Below, one piece after another: positions 8,157 to 16,185 of a DNA stretch of 64,000 nt (positions are counted from its first letter, which is position 1; every line of letters begins with the position of its first letter). The DNA is from Cytobacillus oceanisediminis. Lineage in GTDB: Bacteria; Bacillota; Bacilli; Bacillales; Cytobacillaceae. Location: assembly GCF_004366035.1 (NCBI RefSeq), contig NZ_SOEE01000004.1:382007-446006 (forward strand). Reading direction: 5' to 3'. The notes beneath the pieces were generated by a model, which worked only from the letters and a program-made list of their open reading frames with translations, was not told the origin of the DNA and ran no database searches. Position numbers and translations under genes: made by a program.

Positions 8157-8268
8157 GCAAATAAAATTGCATATTAGCAAAAAAAGTACCTATATTCGCA
8201 AATAAATAGGAAATTTTGCAAAGAAAGTGACTGAACTGGCAAACAAACAGCTTAAACCGGCAATTAAA
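8157..8268 (+). repeat. six-unit array with 20-21-bp periodicity (GCAAAnAAA)
   Basis: GCAA-type cores start at 8157, 8177, 8198, 8218, 8239 and 8260, that is every 20 or 21 bases. Each is followed by an A-rich segment of the form GCAAAnAAA or GCAATTAAA and an 11-12-base variable spacer. A 21-base period equals two helical turns or seven codons. The plus frame is broken by stops. Confidence 0.7.
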
Positions 8269-8311
8269 CATCTGAACCATGATTCTGTTTGAATTTCTAA
8301 GTGTAATTTCA

Positions 8312-8346
8312 AAAAAACATCAGGATAAACTGATGTTTTTTATTTT
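8312..8346 (+). terminator. hairpin with T-run upstream of the sulfolactate island
   Basis: AAAAAACATCAG-GATAAA-CTGATGTTTTTT, a perfect terminator-type hairpin that insulates the following promoter. Confidence 0.8.
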
Positions 8347-8369
8347 GAAGAAAGAATTTTCAAAAAACA

Positions 8370-8426
8370 TTGACCGAAATTCCTGGGGGTGATTTAATAA
8401 TTATAAGTGGTTGGGTCACCTAACCA
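8370..8426 (+). promoter_or_regulatory. promoter and operator 1 of the sulfolactate island (slcC)
   Basis: TTGACC (8370-8375), a 17-base spacer and TTTAAT (8393-8398) form a sigma-A promoter. The operator TGGTTGGGTCACCTAACCA occupies 8408-8426, just downstream of the expected transcription start, a position where bound repressor would block transcription. It is one of five such sites in the island. Confidence 0.85.
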
Positions 8427-8451
8427 TTTTATTCTGGAAGGAGCTTGAGAA

Positions 8452-9399
8452 ATGAAAATCCTAATTACTGAACTAATCTGGAAAGAAGGAATTGAAGAGT
8501 TAATAAATAATGGCTTTCAAGTGGATTATGATGAAAATCTATGGAGTAACCGTGAAGAATTATTGAGAAAAATAAACAATTACGATGGATTAATTGTAAG
8601 AAATCAAACAATTGTAGATCAGGAATTAATGGCAGCTGGTCTTCAATTAAAGGTTATAGGCAGGCTTGGAGTTGGACTTGATAATATAGACACAAAATCA
8701 GCAAAGAAAATGGGAATTCCAGTTGTTTATGCTAAAAATGCCAATGCCACTTCGGTGGCAGAGTATGTGATGATGGCCATGCTAAGTGTTTCCCGGCCTC
8801 TACATCTTGCTGATTATGATGTCAGGAAAGGAAATTGGGATAGAAAAACATACACCGGGATGGAACTAGCGGGTAAAACGCTGGGCCTTATAGGGTTAGG
8901 TGAAATCTCTCATCGCGTTGCCAAAAGAGCAAAATCGTTTGGAATGAAAGTGATCGGCTATGATCCCTTTATCGCGGATTATGATCACATCGTTTCTGAA
9001 ACTGGGGTTCAAATAAAAGAATTAACAGATCTGCTTGCTGAATGTGATTTTATTTCCTTGCATGTCCCGCTTACAGCTTCAACCAAGTATTTAATCTCCG
9101 AGACAGAACTTCAATCAATGAAGGTTTCTTCCTATATTATTAATACGTCCCGAGGCGGTATTATAAATGAACTTGATCTTGAAGCTGCTTTGACCAATGG
9201 TTCGATTGCAGGAGCGTTTCTGGATGTACTTGAGGAAGAACCAATTCACCAGTCGAACAAACTATTGACCTGCTCAAATGCTGTCATTACTCCGCATATT
9301 GCTGGTTTAACGGAAGAATCACAAATTAGAACTTCTCTATTGGTGGCAAAGGAAGTAGCAAAGGTTATGAAAAATCAGCCGTCTTTATGTGTAATTTAA
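8452..9399 (+). CDS. D-isomer 2-hydroxyacid dehydrogenase, probable (S)-sulfolactate dehydrogenase SlcC
   Basis: A 315-residue NAD-dependent 2-hydroxyacid dehydrogenase related to phosphoglycerate dehydrogenase but lacking the C-terminal ACT domain. The dinucleotide motif is LIGLGEISHRVAKRA near residue 145, where the third family glycine is serine. Catalytic residues appear in NTSRGG (Arg), DVLEEEP (Glu) and ITPHIAG (His). In known sulfolactate clusters such an enzyme (SlcC) oxidises (S)-sulfolactate to sulfopyruvate, and a second dehydrogenase then makes the (R)-isomer cleaved by SuyAB. Both partners lie downstream. An AAGGAG box precedes ATG. The function is inferred from context; the fold is certain. 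Confidence 0.8.
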   Translation: MKILITELIWKEGIEELINNGFQVDYDENLWSNREELLRKINNYDGLIVRNQTIVDQELMAAGLQLKVIGRLGVGLDNIDTKSAKKMGIPVVYAKNANATSVAEYVMMAMLSVSRPLHLADYDVRKGNWDRKTYTGMELAGKTLGLIGLGEISHRVAKRAKSFGMKVIGYDPFIADYDHIVSETGVQIKELTDLLAECDFISLHVPLTASTKYLISETELQSMKVSSYIINTSRGGIINELDLEAALTNGSIAGAFLDVLEEEPIHQSNKLLTCSNAVITPHIAGLTEESQIRTSLLVAKEVAKVMKNQPSLCVI

Positions 9400-9427
9400 A
9401 AAAGTTTCCGAAAATTTAAATAAATAA

Positions 9428-9489
9428 TTGACTTTGCCATTTAGGAGTGGTTTAATTAACCTATAAACAGTGGTTGGGTCACCCAACCA
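9428..9489 (+). promoter_or_regulatory. promoter and operator 2 (suyAB-comC)
   Basis: TTGACT (9428-9433), 17 bases, TTTAAT (9451-9456), then the perfect palindrome TGGTTGGGTCACCCAACCA at 9471-9489 (9-bp arms around a central base). A shorter TGGTTTAATTAACC palindrome overlaps the -10. This is the best-conserved of the five sites. Confidence 0.87.
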
Positions 9490-9510
9490 AAATAAAAAGG
9501 AGGTAATCGA

Positions 9511-9855
9511 ATGAGTAATAACAGTCAATCTACAACTCTGGCAGACACGCATTCTCCTGAGTCTAAAGAGGTTAGCACACATAAGTTTTTAATTCATCAT
9601 AAGGGAGATCATGTAGGGGTAGCGACTAGTCCAATAAAAGAAGGAGAACAGGTTATCGGAATCTTCATGGATGATAATTCTGAGGTGTCTGTAAAGTCTC
9701 GCGGGGATATTCCTTTAGGGCATAAAATTTCATTAGTGGACTTAAAGAGTAATCAGCCAGTCTTAAAATACGGAATTCAAATTGGGTTAACAACAACGGA
9801 ATGGGCTGTAGGAGACTATGTCCATACTCATAATATTAAAACGGCGAGGTGGTAA
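9511..9855 (+). CDS. suyA: SAF-domain small subunit of an altronate-dehydratase-type lyase, probable SuyA
   Basis: A 114-residue UxaA N-terminal (SAF) domain protein with the typical [15 protein letters not shown] strand and the closing [14 protein letters not shown], whose His-rich end belongs to the active site of UxaA-family enzymes. In split enzymes this small subunit pairs with a large catalytic subunit, here the next gene starting 2 bases after this stop. In sulfolactate degraders the pair is SuyAB, which eliminates sulfite from (2R)-3-sulfolactate to give pyruvate. Altronate or galactarate dehydratase would be alternatives, but no sugar-acid genes are present. An AAAGGAGG box precedes ATG. 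Confidence 0.8.
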   Translation: MSNNSQSTTLADTHSPESKEVSTHKFLIHHKGDHVGVATSPIKEGEQVIGIFMDDNSEVSVKSRGDIPLGHKISLVDLKSNQPVLKYGIQIGLTTTEWAVGDYVHTHNIKTARW

Positions 9856-9857
9856 AT

Positions 9858-11015
9858 ATGAATAATACACTAATGGGTTACCGCAGAAAAAATGGAAAAG
9901 TTGGTATACGCAATCATGTCATCATTTTGCCTGTTGATGATATCTCGAATGCTGCCTGTGAGGCTGTTGCAAGACAAGTTCAAGGAACGATGGCCCTTCC
10001 TCACGCATATGGAAGACTCCAGTATGGACCAGACCTTGACCTTCATTTCAGAACAATGATAGGAACCGGTTCAAATCCAAATGTGGCAGCGGTTATTGTC
10101 ATCGGCATTGAAGAAAACTGGTCCAAGAAGATCGCGGAAGGTATTGCAGAAACTGGCAAACCAGTATCCTATTTTTCTATCGAGGGAAATGGCGACTTTG
10201 AAACAATCCGACAAGCATCATGGAAAGCTAAAGAGTATGTTCAATGGGCATCTGAACTGCAGAGAGAACCGATTGAACTAAAAGATTTAACGATCAGCAT
10301 TAAGTGCGGGGAATCGGATACGACTACAGGGCTGGGATCATGCCCAACAGTATCTCAGGCAGTTGACCGCCTGGTAGATGCCGGTGCGACGGTATTCTTT
10401 GGGGAAACATCTGAATTAACAGGTGGAGAACATCTAATCGCACAAAGAATGGCAACGCCTGAACTTCATGAAAAGTTTATGGCTATTTATAAAGATTATG
10501 TAGGCGAAATCGAATCCAAAGGAGTAGATTTGCTTGGCTCACAGCCAACACAGGGAAATATTGCAGGAGGCCTATCAACTATAGAAGAAAAGGCTCTTGG
10601 AAATATTGCCAAAACGGGCACAAAGGAAGTAATTGGGGTGCTTGACCCAGCAGAAAAGCCAGAGAATGGCAAGGGCTTGTATTTTATGGATACTTCTTCA
10701 GCAGCTGCAGAATGCATTACGTTAATGGCAGCTGGCGGTGCAGTACTCCATCTTTTCCCAACAGGGCAGGGTAATATTATCGGAAATCCAATTGAGCCAG
10801 TTGTGAAAATTACCGCAAATCCGATAACAGCTGGAACAATGAGCGAGCATATTGATGTAGATGTACAGGGATTATTGTCCCGTCAGATTTCCCTGGAAGA
10901 AGCAGGCGACAAATTAATGGAAGTTATTTGCCGTACGGTAAATGGCCGCTTGACCAGTGCTGAAGCTTTGGGACATCGTGAATTTGTCATGACAAAACTA
11001 TACCGAAGCGCCTGA
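9858..11015 (+). CDS. suyB: UxaA-family large subunit, probable (2R)-sulfolactate sulfo-lyase SuyB
   Basis: A 385-residue large subunit of the UxaA/SuyB family. It starts [16 protein letters not shown] (the family's N-terminal signature), contains [18 protein letters not shown] near residue 150 with two cysteines likely to bind the metal or Fe-S centre, [12 protein letters not shown], and the late [16 protein letters not shown] loop. ATG 9858 is preferred over an overlapping upstream GTG because AGGTGG lies 5 bases before it. Together with SuyA it would release sulfite and pyruvate from sulfolactate, the key C-S bond cleavage. The presence of a YeiH-type exporter and sulfolactate-style dehydrogenases supports that substrate. 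Confidence 0.82.
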   Translation: MNNTLMGYRRKNGKVGIRNHVIILPVDDISNAACEAVARQVQGTMALPHAYGRLQYGPDLDLHFRTMIGTGSNPNVAAVIVIGIEENWSKKIAEGIAETGKPVSYFSIEGNGDFETIRQASWKAKEYVQWASELQREPIELKDLTISIKCGESDTTTGLGSCPTVSQAVDRLVDAGATVFFGETSELTGGEHLIAQRMATPELHEKFMAIYKDYVGEIESKGVDLLGSQPTQGNIAGGLSTIEEKALGNIAKTGTKEVIGVLDPAEKPENGKGLYFMDTSSAAAECITLMAAGGAVLHLFPTGQGNIIGNPIEPVVKITANPITAGTMSEHIDVDVQGLLSRQISLEEAGDKLMEVICRTVNGRLTSAEALGHREFVMTKLYRSA

Positions 11016-11089
11016 TTCAATTTCTCCCTGCACATTTTTGAGCGGGGAGAATCCTTTTTTAAAGAGAGTACAAAAAAAGGAGTTTAGAC

Positions 11090-12175
11090 ATGAACACATA
11101 TAATGAATCGGATCTAAAGGAATTCTGTGAAAAAGTTCTTGAAAAAATGGGAATGCGCAAAGATTATTCGGAAGTTGTCGCGGATTCACTGGTAAAAGCA
11201 AACTTAGAAGGTACAGATAGTCACGGGATCAGCAGACTTTCCATTTACGCCAAACGATTTATGGATAAAAGAATAAATGTGAATCCAGATATTAAAGTAA
11301 CAAAAAAAGCTCCAACCGTGCTTCAGATTGATGGCGATAATGGCCTGGGTCATGTAGTAAGCTGGAAGGCGATTAAAGAAGGTATTGAAATAGCAAAAGA
11401 AAGCGGCACTGCAGCAATCGCGATTCGTAATAGCAATCATTTTGGGACTGCTTCGTATTTTTGCCAAATGGCATGCGAGCAGAATCTCGCATGTATAGGC
11501 TTTACTAATTCCCCGCCAGGGATCGCACCCTGGGGAGGGAAGGAAGCTTTCTTTGGCACTAACCCAATCGCGTTTGGCTTTCCAACTGGCAACGATCAGC
11601 CTGTAATAATTGATTTATCAACCAGTATAGTGGCTAGAGGGAAGATCATATTGGCCGCAAAACAGGGAACTGAAATACCGGATGGCTGGGCAATTGATGA
11701 AGATGGGTATCCCACCAAGGAACCTGCGGCTGCCTTAAAAGGATCTGTATTACCGCTTGGCGGAGCAAAAGGGGCTGCACTCGCGCTTGCTGTTGAGATA
11801 TTAACTGGTGTACTTTCAGGAGCCGCATTTGGCCCCCATGTGAAAAATCTTTATGATGACAATGAAACAGAGAATGCAAATGTTGGACACTTCTTTTTGT
11901 TACTGGATATTAAAAAGTTTATGGATTTAACACTGTTCTTTACCTCTATTCAAAATTTGCTGCAGGAAATGAAAGAAGTTCCTAAGAAACCAGATGTAAG
12001 TGAAATACGCTACCCGGGGGAAAGAAGAAAAAGAGAAAGTGCCAGCAGGCAATTAACAGGAATTGAATTATCAGGCAATGTTGAACAGGAATTAAAAGAA
12101 TTGGGGGCGGATTTCCATATCCCTTTTCCTGAGGCAATGTCACTTGACCATTCCAGTAAAAGCTTTTCTCTTTAA
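11090..12175 (+). CDS. comC: Ldh/malate dehydrogenase-2 family oxidoreductase, probable (R)-sulfolactate dehydrogenase ComC
   Basis: A 361-residue member of the malate/L-lactate dehydrogenase type 2 family (not the Rossmann LDH/MDH). Family marks are DSHGISRLSIYA near residue 45, NSNHFGTASYF with the catalytic His near residue 120, GTNPIAFGFP, and LPLGGAKGAALALAVEIL. ComC-type enzymes interconvert sulfopyruvate and (R)-sulfolactate with NAD(P)H, so in this cluster it would complete the racemisation started by the upstream dehydrogenase. It follows suyB after a 74-base gap with a strong AAAAGGAG site and shares the suyAB promoter as far as visible. Confidence 0.8.
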   Translation: MNTYNESDLKEFCEKVLEKMGMRKDYSEVVADSLVKANLEGTDSHGISRLSIYAKRFMDKRINVNPDIKVTKKAPTVLQIDGDNGLGHVVSWKAIKEGIEIAKESGTAAIAIRNSNHFGTASYFCQMACEQNLACIGFTNSPPGIAPWGGKEAFFGTNPIAFGFPTGNDQPVIIDLSTSIVARGKIILAAKQGTEIPDGWAIDEDGYPTKEPAAALKGSVLPLGGAKGAALALAVEILTGVLSGAAFGPHVKNLYDDNETENANVGHFFLLLDIKKFMDLTLFFTSIQNLLQEMKEVPKKPDVSEIRYPGERRKRESASRQLTGIELSGNVEQELKELGADFHIPFPEAMSLDHSSKSFSL

Positions 12176-12245
12176 AAAAAGCTGTATGGTGATTATTGAC
12201 CCATCCAATTGGATGAGGCATATAAACACCATAACAGCTTTTTTA
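12173..12245. terminator. bidirectional terminator between comC and the GntR gene
   Basis: AAAAAAGCTGTATGGTG and CACCATAACAGCTTTTTT form a long hairpin enclosing a CATCCAATTGGATG palindrome. A and T runs flank both sides, suiting the two converging genes. Confidence 0.85.
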
Positions 12246-12938
12246 GCTGGATAATGTATTTTGAGAAATCGAACATTCTACACTTTCAATATGGTCTATC
12301 ATACGTTCCTGAGCCAACTCAATGTTGTTCTGCTTTATTGCCTCAAGAATCTTTTCGTGCTCCTGGACAGATTTTAAAGCACGGCCCGGAATGTTAATTG
12401 ATTTTGTACGTGACTCGGACAGAAGATCGATTAAAAAGTGCATAATTCTTACTAAAACCACATTATTTGAATGATCGGCAAGCGTCATATGAAATTTATG
12501 ATCCAATTCAGCCAGACGGTCAAAATCCTGGTCACCGCTTACAATTTCGTTTGCTTCCTTAAGGATTTGATCTAATTGCTGAATAAGATCAGGGCTTGAA
12601 TTCTCTATGGACCATTTTACTGTCCATTCCTCAAGAATTTTTCTGACCGAGAAGAAATCCTTAAATTGATCAGAGGATACAAAAAAAGCTTCAGTCATTT
12701 TTTGTATTTGCTGCTCAGGTGAAGCTACAAAGACCCCAGTTCCGTGTTTGGCGGTCAAATACCCATATGCTTCGAGTATTTTATAGGCTTCCCTTACTGT
12801 ATTCCTGCTGACAGAAAGCTCATTTCCCATTTCTCTTTCACCGGGGATTTTTTCACCTGCTCTGTATACGCCATTTTGGATTTTTTTCTTTATACTATCG
12901 GCTACCTGCTCCGAAATTCCTTTTCTATTAATGTCCAA
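12243..12938 (-). CDS. FadR-type GntR transcriptional regulator of the sulfolactate island (SuyR-like)
   Basis: A 231-residue regulator with a winged-helix GntR DNA-binding domain (PGEREMGNELSVSRNTVREAYKILEAYGYL, residues about 35-65, shown in the frame as separate short motifs EREMGNELSVSRNTVREA and GTGVFV) followed by an FCD ligand domain with metal-type residues in LAELDHKFHMTLADHSNN. The start is TTG at 12938, 5-6 bases after a GGAGGGG box; a longer frame would include the box itself. FadR-type proteins bind TGGT-N-ACCA palindromes, and five 19-bp copies of exactly such a site lie in this island, including one at this gene's own promoter. It is therefore the best candidate for the island's autoregulated repressor, with sulfolactate or sulfopyruvate as a plausible inducer (inferred). 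Confidence 0.85.
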   Translation of the reverse strand: MDINRKGISEQVADSIKKKIQNGVYRAGEKIPGEREMGNELSVSRNTVREAYKILEAYGYLTAKHGTGVFVASPEQQIQKMTEAFFVSSDQFKDFFSVRKILEEWTVKWSIENSSPDLIQQLDQILKEANEIVSGDQDFDRLAELDHKFHMTLADHSNNVVLVRIMHFLIDLLSESRTKSINIPGRALKSVQEHEKILEAIKQNNIELAQERMIDHIESVECSISQNTLSS

Positions 12939-12986
12939 ATATACCCCTCCAAGCAATTTACTGATGGGCTTTTTTTATAGGGAAAA

Positions 12987-13040
12987 TGGTTCAATGGCCC
13001 AACCTATTTTATTAAATCATTAACGGGTCAAGTAATCAAC
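12987..13040 (-). promoter_or_regulatory. promoter and operator 3 (regulator gene)
   Basis: On the minus strand TTGATT, 17 bases and TTTAAT are followed 5 bases later by AGGTTGGGCCATTGAACCA (12987-13005), the least symmetric of the five sites. This suggests weaker autoregulation. Confidence 0.75.
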
Positions 13041-13094
13041 ACCGCTGTCTTAAATTTCTCAAAAGGGTAAATAGAGCTGCCTTCATAGGCAGCT

Positions 13095-14159
13095 TTAAAT
13101 GAAATAAACGATTAAAAATCCTAATGCTGCTAAGGCGGCAGCTCCAAAAGTTCCCGTAAAAATTACCTTTCTGTTTAACTTTTTAAATTCAGTATAATTA
13201 ACTCCTAAACCTAAGCCTGCCATAGCCATAGATAATAAAAAGATACTTAGTGCGATTAGCATTTGGGTCATTCTATCAGAAAGTATGCCAGCCGTATTAA
13301 TCAGGCACATAAACAGAAAGCCAAAGATAAACCAAGGGACCGGCAAATCTCTGAATCTGGTATTCTGTTTGTTTAAGCTGTGCTTATTAAATATTAATCC
13401 GAGTATAATCGCTGCAGGAATTAATAATGCTACACGTCCCAGCTTCACCAGAATGGCAGTATCACTGCTTACATCACCTCCTGGAGCAGAAGCTGCAATG
13501 ACATGAGCAAGCTCATGCAAAGTTGCCCCTGTTAAAACTCCATAATCGTAAGGGCTCAGGTCCAGTACGGGAAACAAAAAAGTATAAATGATTGTCACAA
13601 TAGTACCCATAATGGCAATAAAAGCTACGGAGATAGCAGTAAACTCATTTTTAGCCCGGATTAGCGGGGCAACAGCAACTATGGCAGCAGCCCCGCATAT
13701 TGCAGTTCCAACTGCAATCAGTGCTGATAAATGGCGGTCGATTGAGAGAAGTTTTCCGATATACATCATAAGGATAAGAGTGAAACCGATTACAATTATA
13801 TCGACAATAATAAGAGAAAAGCCAGCGGCAAAGATTTGTTCAACATTGAGTCTTAATCCCATCAGAATAATTCCCGCGCGGAGAAGAGTCTTGCTGCTGA
13901 ATGTGATTCCGGTAGATGCATCGGCTGGCACATCCATTATTCCTTTCCAGCTCATGCCAAGAAGTATGGAAACAATCATGATTCCCATTACTGAAAAAAC
14001 AGGCAATTTCGCTATTGAACCAGCTAATACAGCAAGTATTAAAGTTAGCAGAACTCCTTTTAACCAGCCCTTTTGCAGCTTTAAGGTTTTAATTTTTTTT
14101 CTTGTGTGAAGGGGAACTGTTTTTGCTTTATGCAGTTTTGTTGCTCCAGCATTACTCAA
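13095..14159 (-). CDS. YeiH/UPF0324-family membrane protein, probable sulfite/sulfate exporter
   Basis: A 354-residue protein with about ten hydrophobic helices and a basic cytosolic N-terminus (LHTRKKIKTLKLQKG). It belongs to the putative sulfate exporter (YeiH, Cons_hypoth698) family, recognised by GITFSSKTLLRAGIILMGLRL, GTAICGAAAIVAVAP and GATLHELAHVIAAS. Start TTG is preceded by AAGGAGG. Desulfonation of sulfolactate releases toxic sulfite that must be exported or oxidised. Different exporter families fill this role in characterised clusters, and YeiH-type proteins occur with them. It is transcribed alone from a promoter carrying operator 4, divergently from the TRAP transporter. Function inferred from context. 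Confidence 0.8.
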   Translation of the reverse strand: MSNAGATKLHKAKTVPLHTRKKIKTLKLQKGWLKGVLLTLILAVLAGSIAKLPVFSVMGIMIVSILLGMSWKGIMDVPADASTGITFSSKTLLRAGIILMGLRLNVEQIFAAGFSLIIVDIIVIGFTLILMMYIGKLLSIDRHLSALIAVGTAICGAAAIVAVAPLIRAKNEFTAISVAFIAIMGTIVTIIYTFLFPVLDLSPYDYGVLTGATLHELAHVIAASAPGGDVSSDTAILVKLGRVALLIPAAIILGLIFNKHSLNKQNTRFRDLPVPWFIFGFLFMCLINTAGILSDRMTQMLIALSIFLLSMAMAGLGLGVNYTEFKKLNRKVIFTGTFGAAALAALGFLIVYFI

Positions 14160-14192
14160 TCTTCTGCCTCCTTTTTTGTAAAATTGGTCCGG

Positions 14193-14245
14193 TGGTTAGG
14201 AGACCCAACCAATATAATTTCATTTAAGCATTTTTAAAAAGGGTA
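14193..14245 (-). promoter_or_regulatory. promoter and operator 4 (exporter gene)
   Basis: Reading the minus strand, TTGATT, 17 bases, TTAAAT, about 10 bases, then TGGTTGGGTCTCCTAACCA (14193-14211). The geometry is the same as at operators 1 and 2. Confidence 0.82.
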
Positions 14246-14288
14246 ATCAAGAAAAATATAAAAATTAAACAAAAAAATTTAGAAAGTA

Positions 14289-14344
14289 TTGATTTTTTAG
14301 AAAATTATAAATAGAATATGGGTAGTGGTTGGGTGACTGTACCA
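14289..14344 (+). promoter_or_regulatory. promoter and operator 5 (TRAP transporter)
   Basis: TTGATT (14289-14294), 17 bases, TAGAAT (14312-14317), 8 bases, then TGGTTGGGTGACTGTACCA at 14326-14344. A leader of about 230 bases without a reading frame separates it from dctP. Confidence 0.82.
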
Positions 14345-14578
14345 TAACTTAACTAATCTCCTTTAAGAAAAGTCATTCCAAAATAAAAGATTTTAATAGA
14401 TCAGCAGGATAGTGAATAAAAAGGAGGAATTTTAAGGGGAAAATCAATTTAGTCTAATCAATTAACAATATTAACAGCTAATTTATGTAGAATTGGCGGG
14501 GGGAAATCTGAGGAATCCTTGCAGTTTTTCAATCATGTATTTGTAAGGGCTTACAATATAGTGCGGGAGGCGAATTTT

Positions 14579-15574
14579 ATGAGGGTATATCTGTCTATCT
14601 TATCAATCCTATTGTTAATATTTGTGAGCGGCTGCTCCAGCAATGTTAATGGCAAAGAGCCGGATGCAGAATATGTATTGAGACTGGGCCATCTTCAAAC
14701 GGAAACTCATCCTTACCACAAAGGGGCATTGAGGTTTAAAGAGCTGGTGGAAGAAAAATCTAACGGGCGGATAAGAATTGATATATTTCCAAGCAGCCAA
14801 TTAGGAAATGGAAGAGACCAGATAGAAGGCGCGCAAATTGGCTCCATCCATTTTCATATTGGTTCAGTAGCACCAGTAACCAATTTCGCCCCTAAATTTA
14901 ATTTGCTTAACCTTCCATATTTATTTGAAAGCCGGGAGCATGCTTTTCGGGTCCTGGATGGGGAGATAGGTAATGAGATCGCTTCTGATTTAGAGAACAG
15001 GGGCCTTATCAACCTCGGCTATATGGAGAATGGCTGGAGGCATATGACAAATAATAAGAAACCCATTAAGACAAGTGCCGATGCAGCGAAATTAAAATTG
15101 AGGGTCCAGGAGTCACCTCCATACATCTCATTCATCAAAGCACTTGGCTCAACTCCTGTTCCTGTTCCATTCGGTGAACTATATACTGCTTTGGAACAAA
15201 AAGTGGTCGACGGCCAGGAAAATCCGCTTGCTCAAATCTATTTAAATAAATTCCAAGAGGTGCAGAGCTATTTGACATTAACTGCCCATAACTATGATGC
15301 TGCTGTTTTTCTTATGAGTAAAACAACATACGACACATTGCCTGAAGAACTGCAAAAGGCAGTATCTGAAGCCTCTGAAGAAGCAGTTGATTATGAACGC
15401 AAAGTAGCCTTGGAGGATGAGAAAAAACTGCTGGAGGACCTTAAAAATACGGAGATAGAAATTGAAGAGAATCCAGATTTGGATTCATTTAGGGAAGCAG
15501 TAAAGCCGGTTTATGAGGAATTTGAAGAAACGATAGGAAAAGAGCTGTTTGATAAGATAGAAAACTTAAAATAA
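14579..15574 (+). CDS. TRAP transporter substrate-binding lipoprotein (DctP/SlcH-like)
   Basis: A 331-residue DctP-family extracytoplasmic solute receptor. The start ATG 14579 follows GGGAGG by 8 bases and opens a lipoprotein signal: basic start, hydrophobic stretch LSILSILLLIFVSGC with the lipobox cysteine at residue 19-20. The mature part has the family features RLGHLQTETHPYHKGALRF, then KLRVQESP with the conserved Arg that clamps the substrate carboxylate, and PVPFGELYTALEQKVVDGQENP. TRAP transporters use the sodium gradient to import organic acids at high affinity. In this island the substrate is expected to be sulfolactate, as with SlcHFG in proteobacteria (inferred). Confidence 0.88.
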   Translation: MRVYLSILSILLLIFVSGCSSNVNGKEPDAEYVLRLGHLQTETHPYHKGALRFKELVEEKSNGRIRIDIFPSSQLGNGRDQIEGAQIGSIHFHIGSVAPVTNFAPKFNLLNLPYLFESREHAFRVLDGEIGNEIASDLENRGLINLGYMENGWRHMTNNKKPIKTSADAAKLKLRVQESPPYISFIKALGSTPVPVPFGELYTALEQKVVDGQENPLAQIYLNKFQEVQSYLTLTAHNYDAAVFLMSKTTYDTLPEELQKAVSEASEEAVDYERKVALEDEKKLLEDLKNTEIEIEENPDLDSFREAVKPVYEEFEETIGKELFDKIENLK

Positions 15575-15593
15575 ATAACGGGGGTGCAGAAAA

Positions 15594-16166
15594 ATGAGTG
15601 AATTTTTCGGGAAATTGAGTGACAAAGCAGATAAGATATCGAGAAATATTGTTATCTTGTTTTTTGTCATTGCATTTATCTCCACAGTGTATCAGGTATT
15701 TTCAAGATACGTCCTGCAAAGTGCGATTGCAAAAAGTATACTCCCTTTTGTAGACTTCAGTATTTTCAATTTAACCTGGATTGAAGAACTTATCAGGTAT
15801 ATGTTTGTATGGATCGTGTTTTTAGGAATCGGAATCGTATATAAAAGCAAAGGGCATGCCCAAGTAGAAATTCTCCATCATTATTTATCAGAAAAATGGA
15901 AAAGTAAAGTAATGCTGCTGGTTGAATGTATTAACAGTGCACTTTTTCTGTTTCTCATTATTTATGGATCAAGAATATTGAAGTTCTCCGTTCAGCAGAT
16001 TTCTCCTTCGCTTGGATTGAATATGACTTTTATTTACGGAGCAGTCCTAGTCTGTTCAATTGTCTGTTTTGTTCACTCATCGGTCAATATTTTGGAGCTG
16101 CGCACTGCAAAAAGGGATGAAAGAGTGGTCGTTCAAGTAGAACCCCAAAATACAAATATGGGTTAG
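15594..16166 (+). CDS. TRAP transporter small membrane subunit DctQ
   Basis: A 190-residue protein with four hydrophobic helices and the family core NLTWIEELIRYMFVWIVFLGIG near residue 63, the segment typical of DctQ. It serves as the small membrane subunit needed for assembly or function with DctM. It lies 19 bases after dctP and 19 bases before the dctM start, with a GGGGGTG site. Confidence 0.88.
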   Translation: MSEFFGKLSDKADKISRNIVILFFVIAFISTVYQVFSRYVLQSAIAKSILPFVDFSIFNLTWIEELIRYMFVWIVFLGIGIVYKSKGHAQVEILHHYLSEKWKSKVMLLVECINSALFLFLIIYGSRILKFSVQQISPSLGLNMTFIYGAVLVCSIVCFVHSSVNILELRTAKRDERVVVQVEPQNTNMG

Positions 16167-16185
16167 CTGAAAGGGAGGGAAATTG

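Noticed and set aside
7846-8280. Minus-strand frame with a seven-residue periodicity across the 21-bp array
   Set aside because: It runs antisense through the glutaredoxin gene, has no ribosome site, and its periodicity is explained by the DNA array.
13285-14109. Plus-strand frames opposite the YeiH-type gene
   Set aside because: They are shadows of the well-supported minus-strand membrane protein gene, with no ribosome sites or motifs.
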